Source: Flavisolibacter tropicus
GTDB lineage: Bacteria > Bacteroidota > Bacteroidia > Chitinophagales > Chitinophagaceae
Direction: 5' to 3'
Length of the DNA: 64,000 bases
Assembly (NCBI RefSeq): GCF_001644645.1
Contig: NZ_CP011390.1
Coordinates: forward strand, 2,352,001 to 2,416,000
Position numbers and translations under genes: made by a program. This document shows positions 8,783-17,218 of this stretch, one piece after another. A model generated the notes under the pieces. It was given only the letters and a program-made list of their open reading frames with translations. It was not told the origin of the DNA and did no database searches. The stretch's first letter is position 1; each line of letters opens with the position of its first letter.

Positions 8783-9676
8783 ATTGCTAACTTGGGTTTC
8801 TTGTAATACCCACGCAGCTGAATAAAACGTTGGGCACAACAGATCCTGTTAACAAAAGTTTAGCAGAAGAAAGATATCTAGATCACAATTGGAATGAAAA
8901 AGATTTTGCACAGAGCAGAGGAGAAAAAGGAGAAGAACTTCAAGATTTCTAGCTTGAATATCTCAGGGTTCAGGCTTCATTCTTCCACTTTCAACCTGCC
9001 TGCTATTCATATTGTCTCTCGCAGTCATGCTGAATTTATTTCATGGTCTGCTCCTGCACTAAAGAAAAGCCTACTATCTTAAAAGGACACTTACCCTAAA
9101 AGCCTAATCTATCCTCATAATCCCTTAATCTCCCCAAATCCCGGTTCAGACATCCTCCTCTGCCACTACCTACTACCTTGCCTACTCCTCCTCTGTTCCT
9201 TCATAACTACGCCTCTGTTCCTACTACGTTACTCCGTATCCAATACTTAGTTACTCCGTATGGAAGCCTATGTTACTCCGTATCTCACCCGTACCTTACC
9301 CGTACCCCAACCCTACCTCACCCGTACCTTGGCCCGTATCAGGCTATCTACGCACCATTATTAAATCATAAGAAATAGTATAGAAAAGTATAATAAGAAG
9401 GGCTGAGGATACCCTAAAAGAGAAGACCCTAAAGATACAAAATCAGCCCCTGTAGAGCAAGTTCTCCTGCCTTGAACATTGATCGTTGAGAATTGAGCAT
9501 TGAACATTCTCATCCTTCTTTCTTCATCATTCCTTGTTCCTTGTTCATTATTCCTTCCTCCTAATCCCTTAATCACCCCAAATCCCGGTTCAGACAATTT
9601 CCGCTGTGGTTCAAACACGCCACCGGCGCTATCTGTAGGACACCCAATTTCAAACTTCAAATCTCAAATTCTGAAA
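8783..9676. other. Repeat-rich non-coding gap
   Basis: No convincing gene lies in this ~890-base gap. It holds several repeat texts. GATTTTGCACAGAG-type sequence is at 8903. CCCCAAATCCCGGTTCAGACA is at ~9134 and again at ~9576. GTTACTCCGTAT is repeated three times, with CACCCGTACCTT-type units, at ~9226-9345. A TTGAxxATTGA block at 9472-9557 is nearly repeated at 28948-29040. A GAAATCT-type tail is at ~9646. Open frames across it are low-complexity by-products. Confidence 0.6.
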
Positions 9677-9976
9677 TCACTCATCTCCTGCCCAGAGATC
9701 AGCATACTCTTCTGGGTGTCTTTTAAACTGTGCATGTACATAAGGACAGAGTGGCAATACCTGTAACTGGTGGCTACGGGCATAATCCACCATGGCATTC
9801 AGCATTTTTTTGGCCAAGCCCTTGCCTTCCGCTTCTGCTATTACTTCGGTATGATAAACCGTTAGTAGATGGTCCCTTTCGCGAACCACCATTTCGCCTA
9901 ACTGTTTGTCGCCATCAGAAATAGTGAAAGCACCATTACCCTGATCGTCTAATTTAAGTTGAACAGCTTCGTCCAT
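9677..9976 (-). CDS. GNAT-like N-acetyltransferase (GCN5-related, short form)
   Basis: About 99 residues when started at the ATG at 9976 (MDEAVQL). The longer frame to 10039 adds an unlikely basic leader. The sequence fits the short GNAT family PF14542: the strand GAFTISDGDKQLGEMVV, then LTVYHTEVIAEAEGKGLAKKMLNAMVDYARSHQLQVLPLCPYVHAQFKRHPEEYADL. The HTEV strand, the GKGLA pyrophosphate loop and the PxCPYV element are all present. Members acetylate unknown small or protein substrates in the cytosol. The length is normal. Confidence 0.85.
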   Translation of the reverse strand: MDEAVQLKLDDQGNGAFTISDGDKQLGEMVVRERDHLLTVYHTEVIAEAEGKGLAKKMLNAMVDYARSHQLQVLPLCPYVHAQFKRHPEEYADLWAGDE

Positions 9977-10129
9977 ATTGTAGTTTGTTCTGTTTAAAGA
10001 TAATAGATATTCGTTCCCACTTGACCTTTTCCGTTGCATTAAAAAGTTTGAAGGTTTGTTAAGCTTCTCGGCACGACTTTGGTTTCTATTTGCTTAACCT
10101 ACCGCCCGGCGCTGAACAATAAACACTAG

Positions 10130-10900
10130 ATGATGAGACGAATGATACTGATGGGGTGTTTATGGGCGCTTTCTATTGGGGTCCAGGCCCAACGAACTAA
10201 CGGTAGAGTTCCTTCTGGAACGCCATTAAAATGGAGTATGAATGGCAGCGTAGAAGTAATGCCCGGCGACTTAGCCTATTACTATGGCAGCGCTGACTCT
10301 GCTGCTATTCTAAGAAACAGCAGCTCATCTAATTTAGCAATTGTGGGAAACCCGTCTGGGGCTCGCTTCACTTCGCTCAATACCAATTGTAACAATAATG
10401 TCTTGACGATAGACTGGACAGCTGTGCAGCAATTTAATGCTGACCGCTATGATATTGAGCAAAGTGCGGATGGTGTACATTGGACAGTTATAGGTGTTGT
10501 TCCCGCCAACCGGACAAGATATGGCAATGCCTCGTATAGTTTTACCTATAATAAAAATGTCAGCTCAGCCGTATATAGAATTACCGCTAGCAGCACGGGT
10601 GGCGAGCGGGTGTCTAGTTACACATTAGAATCGCCCTGTAGCCCCAATGCCTATGTAGGTGTTACGCAAAACCCTGTATATAGCAGTACTACAGTGCGTA
10701 TTGGATCACCCACTACCTCACGCGTAAAACTGGTGCTGTTAGATAGCCGGGGAGCAGCAGTGCATAGTAGTGATGCTGTATTAAATAGTGGCGTTAACTC
10801 CTTGCCTTTAGACATGAGTCGATTACCAAGAGGTAGCTATACCTTATTCATCCGATGGCTGAATGGCAAAGAAGAAGTATTACAGCTTGCTAAAGAATAA
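10130..10900 (+). CDS. Secreted protein with type IX secretion C-terminal sorting domain
   Basis: A 256-residue exported protein. Signal peptide MMRRMILMGCLWALSIGVQAQ is followed by a short repeat-free region, a fibronectin-like stretch (LTIDWTAVQQFNADRYDIEQSADGVHWTVIG) that is common before sorting domains, and a C-terminal ~80-residue T9SS type A domain (VTQNPVYSSTTVRIGSP...VKLVLLDSRGAAVHS...LPRGSYTLFIRW). Such proteins pass the outer membrane through the PorV/SprA system and are released or attached to the surface. No enzymatic domain is visible. A terminator follows. Confidence 0.85.
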   Translation: MMRRMILMGCLWALSIGVQAQRTNGRVPSGTPLKWSMNGSVEVMPGDLAYYYGSADSAAILRNSSSSNLAIVGNPSGARFTSLNTNCNNNVLTIDWTAVQQFNADRYDIEQSADGVHWTVIGVVPANRTRYGNASYSFTYNKNVSSAVYRITASSTGGERVSSYTLESPCSPNAYVGVTQNPVYSSTTVRIGSPTTSRVKLVLLDSRGAAVHSSDAVLNSGVNSLPLDMSRLPRGSYTLFIRWLNGKEEVLQLAKE

Positions 10901-10924
10901 AGTCTTTCTTTTTCTACACTGTTT

Positions 10925-10952
10925 AAGAGTCTCTTGTTGTCAAGAGGCTCTT
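10925..10952 (+). terminator. Terminator after the T9SS cargo gene
   Basis: A 12-bp stem AAGAGTCTCTTG / CAAGAGGCTCTT (one G-U pair), loop TTGT, followed by CTGTTTTA. Confidence 0.8.
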
Positions 10953-11104
10953 CTGTTTTACCCCAAGAAAAATTAATGCTTACTGCTCTATACGGTGATT
11001 GGTGTGCCAGGTAATTCATTATCCTTTCGTCGTAACAAAGGAGGTATAAACGATGTAAACACCTAAGGCTTCATGCCTGCTATCGACCATTGATCCACGG
11101 CTCA

Positions 11105-11746
11105 TTAAAGTGGCTTAAATACGCCTTCCTGCTTTATTAATACACCTTTTTTGACCATGTTTTTGACAACTTGTTTACTGTATTCATGTCCCATATTTTC
11201 CATAGAGGTAGGATTACAGGTTTCGGACCGGCTCATATACACTAACTCCTTTTCCTTTAAGTCATAAATTTTTCCTTCCCAGAAATAGGTGGTCACATTG
11301 GTATAGTATCCTTCACCCGATACACGCTTATTCAAATCTTCGTAGTAGTTTAGAAAATTATCATCGCGAGGATCCTGTTGCGGCTTTTGTTTAACATAGA
11401 CTTGCTCTATTTGTTTATTTAGCAATGCAACAGTTATAACAGCATCCACTGTATCTGCCGTTAGTTGCTCATACACCTGAGTGGTATTTAATCCGCTAAA
11501 ACGCTGTTGATACCTTTCGGCTGCAGCATAGGCATTGTACCCTAATGCCTGCAAGTCGCAAACAATATGTTGTTCCATTCTCGAACGCAGTACACTGTCT
11601 TCTGGGTTCACGATGGCAAAAACAACCATCTTTTGATGCAGGGGCGAGTACGCGTCTGTACCCCAGGCGCTAACGATTTTTGAGGAAGAGCATCCTACCA
11701 GTATCAACACAACTACAACACAAAAAAAACTAATTATTTTTCGCAT
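11105..11746 (-). CDS. Lipoprotein, DUF4136-like
   Basis: A 213-residue lipoprotein with signal MRKIISFFCVVVVLILVGCSSSK and lipobox LVGC. The mature protein begins IVSAWGTDAYSPLHQKMVVFAIVNPEDSVLRSRMEQHIVCDLQALGYNA, resembling DUF4136/GNA1162-type periplasmic lipoproteins, which bind near the outer membrane. The central VDAVITVALLNKQIEQVYV and the later YFWEGKIYDLKEKELVYMSRSET strands fit that reading. The role is unknown. It lies downstream of the L,D-transpeptidase, same strand, with a 47-base gap, so co-transcription and an envelope role are plausible. Confidence 0.7.
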   Translation of the reverse strand: MRKIISFFCVVVVLILVGCSSSKIVSAWGTDAYSPLHQKMVVFAIVNPEDSVLRSRMEQHIVCDLQALGYNAYAAAERYQQRFSGLNTTQVYEQLTADTVDAVITVALLNKQIEQVYVKQKPQQDPRDDNFLNYYEDLNKRVSGEGYYTNVTTYFWEGKIYDLKEKELVYMSRSETCNPTSMENMGHEYSKQVVKNMVKKGVLIKQEGVFKPL

Positions 11747-11793
11747 ATACCATAATTCTTTCGCAGTACGAATGATTGAATGATCACCAATCT

Positions 11794-13332
11794 TTATTTC
11801 CCATAAACATTATCATAGAATAAAACGTTTCCATTGGTGTCGTACCATGCCGTATTATACAACACCGCTACCGGCAATGGGTTTTTCACTTTAAAGGTTG
11901 TAGGCTTCTGATCCTTTAGGCATTGGGCTGTCAACTTCTTTACCGTTGCTTTTTCTTCATGCAATAATAGCTCAGCCAGTGCTACCGGATCCTCTACCCG
12001 CATACAGCCATGACTGAAATATCGCTTCTTCAGTGCAAATAGTCCTTTAGCTGGCGTATCGTGCAGATAGACAGAAAAGGGGTTGTAGAAGTTAAACTTT
12101 ATAAGTCCTAAAGAGTTGTCACAACCCGTGGATTGCCGAATGGTATAGGGAAAGTTTGTAGCACTCAAACGTTGCCAATCGATAGTGCCAGGATCTAACA
12201 CCTCCCCTTGACTATTTAGCACCTGAAAATTATTGGCAACCAGAAAGCCCCTATCTTGTTTAATCTTGGGCAACAGCTCCTTAGTGGCAATAGAAAACGG
12301 TACGGTCCAGTAGGGATACAAGATCACCTCCTGAATATAACTGGTAAGAGTTGGCGTGGGTGTTTGCTTCTTGCCTACTACTAAACGGGTTTCATAGACC
12401 AGGTTTTTCTCTCCATAAACAAAAAGACTGGCGCTGGGGATATTAACAATAGCTAGTGAATCATTTTGAAACCTGTGCATCCATCTTAAAGTATTCAGCG
12501 CTGTCTTTAAAGCTTCTGCTCTTTCCTTAATAGAAACATTCAGCGCTTTTAAGGTAAAGCTATTCAGCTTCCCATCCGGCAGCAGGTCCATTTGACGCTG
12601 CACCTGTTTTAGTGCCGCCACTAATTCGGCATTGGTCACTCGTTGGGTTGTATCTAATGCACCTAGCAGAAAAAGTTTAAAAAGCAAGGGTTTATTTGAT
12701 ACATCTACTTTTTTTGACACAATGGAATCTTCACTAAAAGTTTGAGCACTTATAGTAGCCATGAAATAGCAAAGGAGATTTTTCATGGCCCTATACTGTT
12801 TGGTATCGGGCTCTAGACCATCTAAAAAAGCGTTCCTATTTGTGGCGTCAACCAACTGTTGCAACAACCGTATCAGCTCTTGCTTATCAGGTATGGACTT
12901 CAGGCCATTATAATCAACTGAAGGCACGTGTCCATAACGTAGATCACTCAAAAAATGCAACACCGCATCCGAAAAAACAATATCTGCCTTTATGGAATCA
13001 ACGGCCGTCTTTGGCTGTTGCTGCCTGGCCTGTACAGTCAGTGCATCATAATGATAATCGGCTTGGATTAGCCCATATTCCGCGCTCCTTTCTATCAATT
13101 GCTGTATTTCCGTTTTTGCAGCGGCAGGCGCCGGCCTTTGCCAATATAAACCTTCGTTCTGTCCATTATAGAACATCTGAAGAAGTGCTGTATCGGCCAA
13201 GCGCCATTCTTTTAATGTAGCAGTGCTGTAAAGTAGCTCGCGCAGCTTCAGTTGTAGGGATTGGCAATAGCCTTGGATGACACCTGAAACAAATAGTAAC
13301 CAAACAACTATTATGGATCTTTTATAAATCAT
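11794..13332 (-). CDS. L,D-transpeptidase (YcbB/LdtD-like)
   Basis: About 512 residues from the ATG at 13332. The longer frame to 13389 adds MCLLCYRKCCCV, which is unlikely, while MIYKRSIIVVWLLFVSGVIQGYCQ is a proper signal peptide. An N-terminal LdtD-type scaffold and a peptidoglycan-binding-like stretch (KQVQRQMDLLPDGKLNSFTLKALNVSIKER) are followed by the YkuD catalytic domain with the SHGCMRV motif (catalytic Cys at ~443 of the chosen start). These periplasmic enzymes make 3-3 cross-links in peptidoglycan or attach proteins to it. The length matches YcbB homologs. It forms a probable two-gene unit with the downstream lipoprotein. Confidence 0.92.
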   Translation of the reverse strand: MIYKRSIIVVWLLFVSGVIQGYCQSLQLKLRELLYSTATLKEWRLADTALLQMFYNGQNEGLYWQRPAPAAAKTEIQQLIERSAEYGLIQADYHYDALTVQARQQQPKTAVDSIKADIVFSDAVLHFLSDLRYGHVPSVDYNGLKSIPDKQELIRLLQQLVDATNRNAFLDGLEPDTKQYRAMKNLLCYFMATISAQTFSEDSIVSKKVDVSNKPLLFKLFLLGALDTTQRVTNAELVAALKQVQRQMDLLPDGKLNSFTLKALNVSIKERAEALKTALNTLRWMHRFQNDSLAIVNIPSASLFVYGEKNLVYETRLVVGKKQTPTPTLTSYIQEVILYPYWTVPFSIATKELLPKIKQDRGFLVANNFQVLNSQGEVLDPGTIDWQRLSATNFPYTIRQSTGCDNSLGLIKFNFYNPFSVYLHDTPAKGLFALKKRYFSHGCMRVEDPVALAELLLHEEKATVKKLTAQCLKDQKPTTFKVKNPLPVAVLYNTAWYDTNGNVLFYDNVYGK

Positions 13333-13444
13333 GAATAGGTCAATTGTTAAAGTAACGCAGCAGCATTTACGGTAACAAAGAAGGCACAATACAAAGTCGT
13401 TTTCAATGACTAACAGCTGCGGGAAACATGACCTTGATCATTTC

Positions 13445-14569
13445 TCAAAAACGCTGCGGCTTGTTAAACTCCACATCCTTTATTTTCAATTTGTACCAAA
13501 TAAACTCACCATCTTTTAAATGCCAGGCTGCCTCAGATTCTACTGGAATTCGTACGCCATTAAAACTACCATACGCTTTAGATTGAACCTTCCACTTTTC
13601 TAATGTGGCTTTGTTGCCGCCTCCCATATACCGGTCGGCCTCCATCCGTAGCAGATCGCCATCACTTGTAAAAAAGAAGATTACACTACCAGATGTTCCA
13701 CCTTCAGTTACCGTTGCTTTTGCAGCTGCTTCATTAATCCCGTCCCATTGAATGTATGGATTTAGTGCTGCCGAGGGATACCAGCCTATTTCTGCTAACC
13801 AACGCTGCAAAGAACCTTGATCAATTTTTGGATCGGCAGCATTTACAATATTGACCAAGGAAAAAAGCTTGATCGCCATTTGGCCATGACCATTGTAATA
13901 TAGATCCCGTCCGTTTATTGAAAGCAAGGGTATCACATCCATTTTCACACTCCATACAAAGCCTGGTTTATCAATAGTAATATATTGAACAGCCTGCGCC
14001 TTTATCCAGTTTTTCTGGCTAGGTTTCATTCGCATCAGTCCTTCTTGTTTTAGACGAACACTTTGAATAATTTCTTTTCCAACGATCCCACTTCTTCTCA
14101 GCCACCGTTGCACCGGCATAGGCAGGTGGCTCAATTGGGCTTCTTCTACTCTTTGCCCCTCTTTGCTTTCATGCTGAAACAGAATATCTACTTCTGTATT
14201 CACTCTATTTGTAAAGTGCCAATTGGCTGCCGCCACTATTGCTACCATCAGTATCACTATATTGATAACAGTTCCTGCTTTGGCATCTTTCCAATATAAA
14301 AAGATTAGTAACTGAGAAAGCACTATAGCACCAAATGCTACCACCCACCACCACTCTTTATGAAGTCCATAAACCATGCTTGTTAGTACGAATAAAATAC
14401 TGCTGACCAACCATAGCATGCCCACTATTTTGAGTCTCGTTTCAGAAAGCGTAAGCCATGCAGGTTCACTGAAATCTTTTACCGTGTAAAGCCTCCAGGC
14501 AGTGACAAATCCTATTAAGTGGATCAGGCCATGGAGAACCAGTATAAATAGAAAGAGAATTCGGAACAT
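13445..14569 (-). CDS. Membrane protein with beta-rich C-terminal domain (DUF6544-like)
   Basis: A 374-residue protein. There are four predicted membrane helices in the first ~120 residues (starting MFRILFLFILVLHGLIHLIGFVTAW, then IVGMLWLVSSILFVLTSMV, WWWVVAFGAIVLSQLLIFLYW and VINIVILMVAIVAAANW). After that comes a ~250-residue outward-facing domain with LPMPVQRWLRRSGIVGKEIIQSVRLKQEGLMRMKPSQ and the pattern AEIGWYPSAALNPYIQWDGI. I believe this is the family now called DUF6544; the function is unknown. The gene is alone between the transpeptidase unit and a convergent gene. Confidence 0.75.
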   Translation of the reverse strand: MFRILFLFILVLHGLIHLIGFVTAWRLYTVKDFSEPAWLTLSETRLKIVGMLWLVSSILFVLTSMVYGLHKEWWWVVAFGAIVLSQLLIFLYWKDAKAGTVINIVILMVAIVAAANWHFTNRVNTEVDILFQHESKEGQRVEEAQLSHLPMPVQRWLRRSGIVGKEIIQSVRLKQEGLMRMKPSQKNWIKAQAVQYITIDKPGFVWSVKMDVIPLLSINGRDLYYNGHGQMAIKLFSLVNIVNAADPKIDQGSLQRWLAEIGWYPSAALNPYIQWDGINEAAAKATVTEGGTSGSVIFFFTSDGDLLRMEADRYMGGGNKATLEKWKVQSKAYGSFNGVRIPVESEAAWHLKDGEFIWYKLKIKDVEFNKPQRF

Positions 14570-14753
14570 GACAGGCGCTTTCTACAAAGTTTGAAGAATT
14601 ACTAGGCAACCACAATGACCCTAGTTATGACAAAAGCTGATATTCTTGTCTTCACAACTAGAGATAGTGTTGACGAAAGTCATTCATCTTCGTGCCAGGC
14701 ATCAGCAACAACTGCAAACCAAAAAGACAGCTTTGTGTATTAAACCTTTGTTC

Positions 14754-15152
14754 ATGCGTTTGCCATTAACAGCTACGAAAACAGTAGCAGAAGTGAAGGA
14801 AGCCTTTCATGAAGCTTTTCCTTATTTGAAGATCGAGTTCTTTACCAACCCTCATCAAAAGGGTGAAGGATCACTACCACAACAGTACATTAAACCCGAT
14901 ACACTCTTAATTGATATTACAGGTGTTATGAAGGAAGGTAACGTTAGTATTGAACCCTCCACCACTACAGCAGCATTTGAAGAACAGTTACAAAACCAGT
15001 ATTCTTTACCTATTCAAGTATTTCGCAACTCTAATGGTGTTTGGATTGAAACCACAGAAACAGACAATCTTACGTTGGCTGAACAAAATGAAATGGGACG
15101 ACAGGCTTCTTTACATACGGCCCATAGAGAGAAAGGCTATTACGAGGATTGA
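14754..15152 (+). CDS. Conserved hypothetical protein of Bacteroidota
   Basis: About 132 residues from ATG 14754. The upstream 36 residues of the open frame are not conserved-looking, and the text from MRLPLTATKTVAEVKEAFHE matches a small protein I recall from many Bacteroidota. Features are a TVAEVKEAFHEAFPYLKIEFF N-terminal module, a linker, and VFRNSNGVWIETTETDNLTLAEQNEMG near the end. It is soluble, with no signal. These proteins are often found beside regulatory or stress genes; here it converges on the stressosome operon. No function is known. Confidence 0.65.
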   Translation: MRLPLTATKTVAEVKEAFHEAFPYLKIEFFTNPHQKGEGSLPQQYIKPDTLLIDITGVMKEGNVSIEPSTTTAAFEEQLQNQYSLPIQVFRNSNGVWIETTETDNLTLAEQNEMGRQASLHTAHREKGYYED

Positions 15153-15169
15153 TTTCATAAACTTAACCC

Positions 15170-15595
15170 TCACGACTCTACTGTGCTATTTAAACCATCG
15201 CACAGTGTTTTAAAATAGTGAACCACTTTTAAGCTCTCGGTATAGGTAACTGGTTTTATAATAAACTCCTGGGCGCCCAATTGTAAGCATTCTTCCTTTT
15301 CGATAGGGTTTAAGGAAGTAGAATAGATTAGAACTGTAATTTTTCTAAGACGAGGGTCTTCTTTTATGGCACGAAGGGTTTGTGTTCCATTCATCTTGGG
15401 CATATTCAGATCCAGGATAATCAGGCAAGGCAGTGTTCCATCGTCAGCAACAGCACGTAAATAGCTTAAAGCTCTTTCACCGTTTTCTTCATATTGAACA
15501 GTATCTCCCATTCCTATTTCCGCAAATCCATCTTCAATAATAAAACGATCTTCCGGATCGTCATCAACCACCAGTATCATTTTTATACTTTTCAT
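15170..15595 (-). CDS. Single-domain response regulator
   Basis: A 141-residue CheY-like receiver with no output domain. The acidic pocket is DDD at 11-13, the phosphoacceptor is D62 (ILDLNMPKMNG), the switch residues are IYSTS and the conserved lysine is K114 (IIKPV). It is the last gene of the stressosome operon. Its start overlaps the kinase stop by one base (TAATG), implying translational coupling and that the adjacent hybrid kinase phosphorylates it. The absence of a DNA-binding or enzymatic output implies signalling by protein contact; the target is not visible here. Confidence 0.93.
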   Translation of the reverse strand: MKSIKMILVVDDDPEDRFIIEDGFAEIGMGDTVQYEENGERALSYLRAVADDGTLPCLIILDLNMPKMNGTQTLRAIKEDPRLRKITVLIYSTSLNPIEKEECLQLGAQEFIIKPVTYTESLKVVHYFKTLCDGLNSTVES

Positions 15596-17217
15596 TAAAC
15601 GGCCCCTGTTTGCTTTATGGGTAATTGAACAATAAATGTGGCTCCTTTCGATTCCTGGCTTTTAGCCGTAATTCGACCATTATGTACTTCCGTAATTTTA
15701 CGACATATTGCCAAGCCTAGCCCGGTACCACTGTATTCATCTCTTCCATGAAGGCGCTGAAACAAGTTAAACATTCTATCCAAATATTTCTCATTAAAAC
15801 CAATTCCCTGGTCATTAAAAAACAGGGTAAGGGTCTTACCATCGTTTTCATGAGAAATCTCTATAACGGGTGGTTCGCCTTCTTTATTATACTTCAACGC
15901 GTTGGAAATAAGGTTTTCAAATAGCTGTCGCATCAATAAATGATCGGCTTCAATCGGGGGCAGTTCACTGATATTTATCGTGGCCAGCTTTTCTTTGATC
16001 ACCAGTTCCAGATCTTGTAACGCTTCTTGCGCCACCTTACTCAAATCCAACGTTTCAAAACGGTATTGCTTCTGGTCAACCTGTGAAAAAGATAATAGAT
16101 CTTTTATAAGGTTACGCATTCGGTGCGACGCACTGATCATATGGCGCAAATACTCGCTTCCTTTCTTATCCAGGTTCTTTTCATATTTAACCAACAAGTA
16201 ATCGCTATAGTAAATAACTTTTCGAATCGGCTCCTGTAGATCATGTGAAGCCACATAAGCAAACTGTTGCAGTTCCCGGTTGCTGCGATTTAGTTCCTGG
16301 ATATTTTCCTCTAACTTGGATTTTACTTCTTTTAATTCTTTATTGTCTTTTAGTGTCTGCTCAAATACTTTTTGTGCATTGATATCCACCATAAATCCAA
16401 TCCAATACAATACAGCCCCTTTGTCATTTGTCAATGGCGATATAGATACCATGTGCCAGAGATACTCGCCCGTCTCATTATTTTTTAGCCGGCATTGCAG
16501 CTTGATATTTGTGGCGCCAGACATGATCTTATCATTCATCAAAACCGCAAACGGATCATAATCCACTGGATGAATGACACTACGCCATTGGGTTTGATTT
16601 AGATCTTCTATCGATTGACCGGTAAATTGGGAAAGTCCTTCGTTGGCATATAAGATTTTACCTTGTTCATCAATAGAAAAAATGATCAGCGGCAGCGCAT
16701 TGGTCAATGTGCGGTATTGATTTTCACTTTCCTGTAGCTTGGCTGCCAACAGTTGCAATTGCTCATTCTTCCGCTTTATTTCTTCGTAAGGAGATACAGG
16801 AGGTTCTTCAACAAACAACTCTTTCCACTCCTCAATCTGTTTGTATCCAATCTTATGCGAAGCGGGTATTAAGAAATACAACTCAATGGTTGATTCATTA
16901 TCAGTACTGGAAACTAAAAACTTATTGACCAGTCTTTTAGCATATTCAAAGCCTTCGTTTTTTGCAAGAGCGGCCTGCGTGTCTTTTATAGCGGCAACTA
17001 TATATTTCTCATTTCGAATGGGCTTGGAGACACTTAGAATCAGACAACTGTTTTTACCATTCTCAATTGCGCTTCTGGATACTTCCGAAACCGCTGTTGC
17101 AAATGTGGTTTGCGCAGAAAGGCTTAGCCCTACCAACTCAGCCAGCTTCATGGAACGCTTGTGGGCCAGAATGAGGTCCATTTCGTTTTGCAATGTGACC
17201 TTTGCCAGTTCAATCAT
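15595..17217 (-). CDS. PAS histidine kinase with N-terminal degenerate RsbT/RsbW-like domain
   Basis: A 540-residue soluble kinase. Residues 1-120 look like an anti-sigma-factor ATPase fold (DLILAHKRSMKLAELVGLSLSAQTTFATAVSEVSRSAIENG), but the N-box asparagine is replaced (EVSRSA against ELVRNM in RsbT) and no GxGxG loops follow, so this domain probably only binds proteins. A coiled linker (~145-165), a PAS domain (~165-285), a coiled coil (~285-315), HisKA with H325 (VASHDLQEP) and an intact HATPase (NLISNALKYN, NDQGIGF, GTGLGLAI) follow. It is one base from the phosphatase gene and overlaps the response regulator gene, so it likely carries the stressosome output. Confidence 0.9.
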   Translation of the reverse strand: MIELAKVTLQNEMDLILAHKRSMKLAELVGLSLSAQTTFATAVSEVSRSAIENGKNSCLILSVSKPIRNEKYIVAAIKDTQAALAKNEGFEYAKRLVNKFLVSSTDNESTIELYFLIPASHKIGYKQIEEWKELFVEEPPVSPYEEIKRKNEQLQLLAAKLQESENQYRTLTNALPLIIFSIDEQGKILYANEGLSQFTGQSIEDLNQTQWRSVIHPVDYDPFAVLMNDKIMSGATNIKLQCRLKNNETGEYLWHMVSISPLTNDKGAVLYWIGFMVDINAQKVFEQTLKDNKELKEVKSKLEENIQELNRSNRELQQFAYVASHDLQEPIRKVIYYSDYLLVKYEKNLDKKGSEYLRHMISASHRMRNLIKDLLSFSQVDQKQYRFETLDLSKVAQEALQDLELVIKEKLATINISELPPIEADHLLMRQLFENLISNALKYNKEGEPPVIEISHENDGKTLTLFFNDQGIGFNEKYLDRMFNLFQRLHGRDEYSGTGLGLAICRKITEVHNGRITAKSQESKGATFIVQLPIKQTGAV

Positions 17218-17218
17218 C

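Noticed and set aside
9361..9660. 99-residue minus-strand frame
   Set aside because: It lies within the repeat-rich gap and consists of repeat-derived residues (NNEQGTRNDEE, NAQFSTINVQG).
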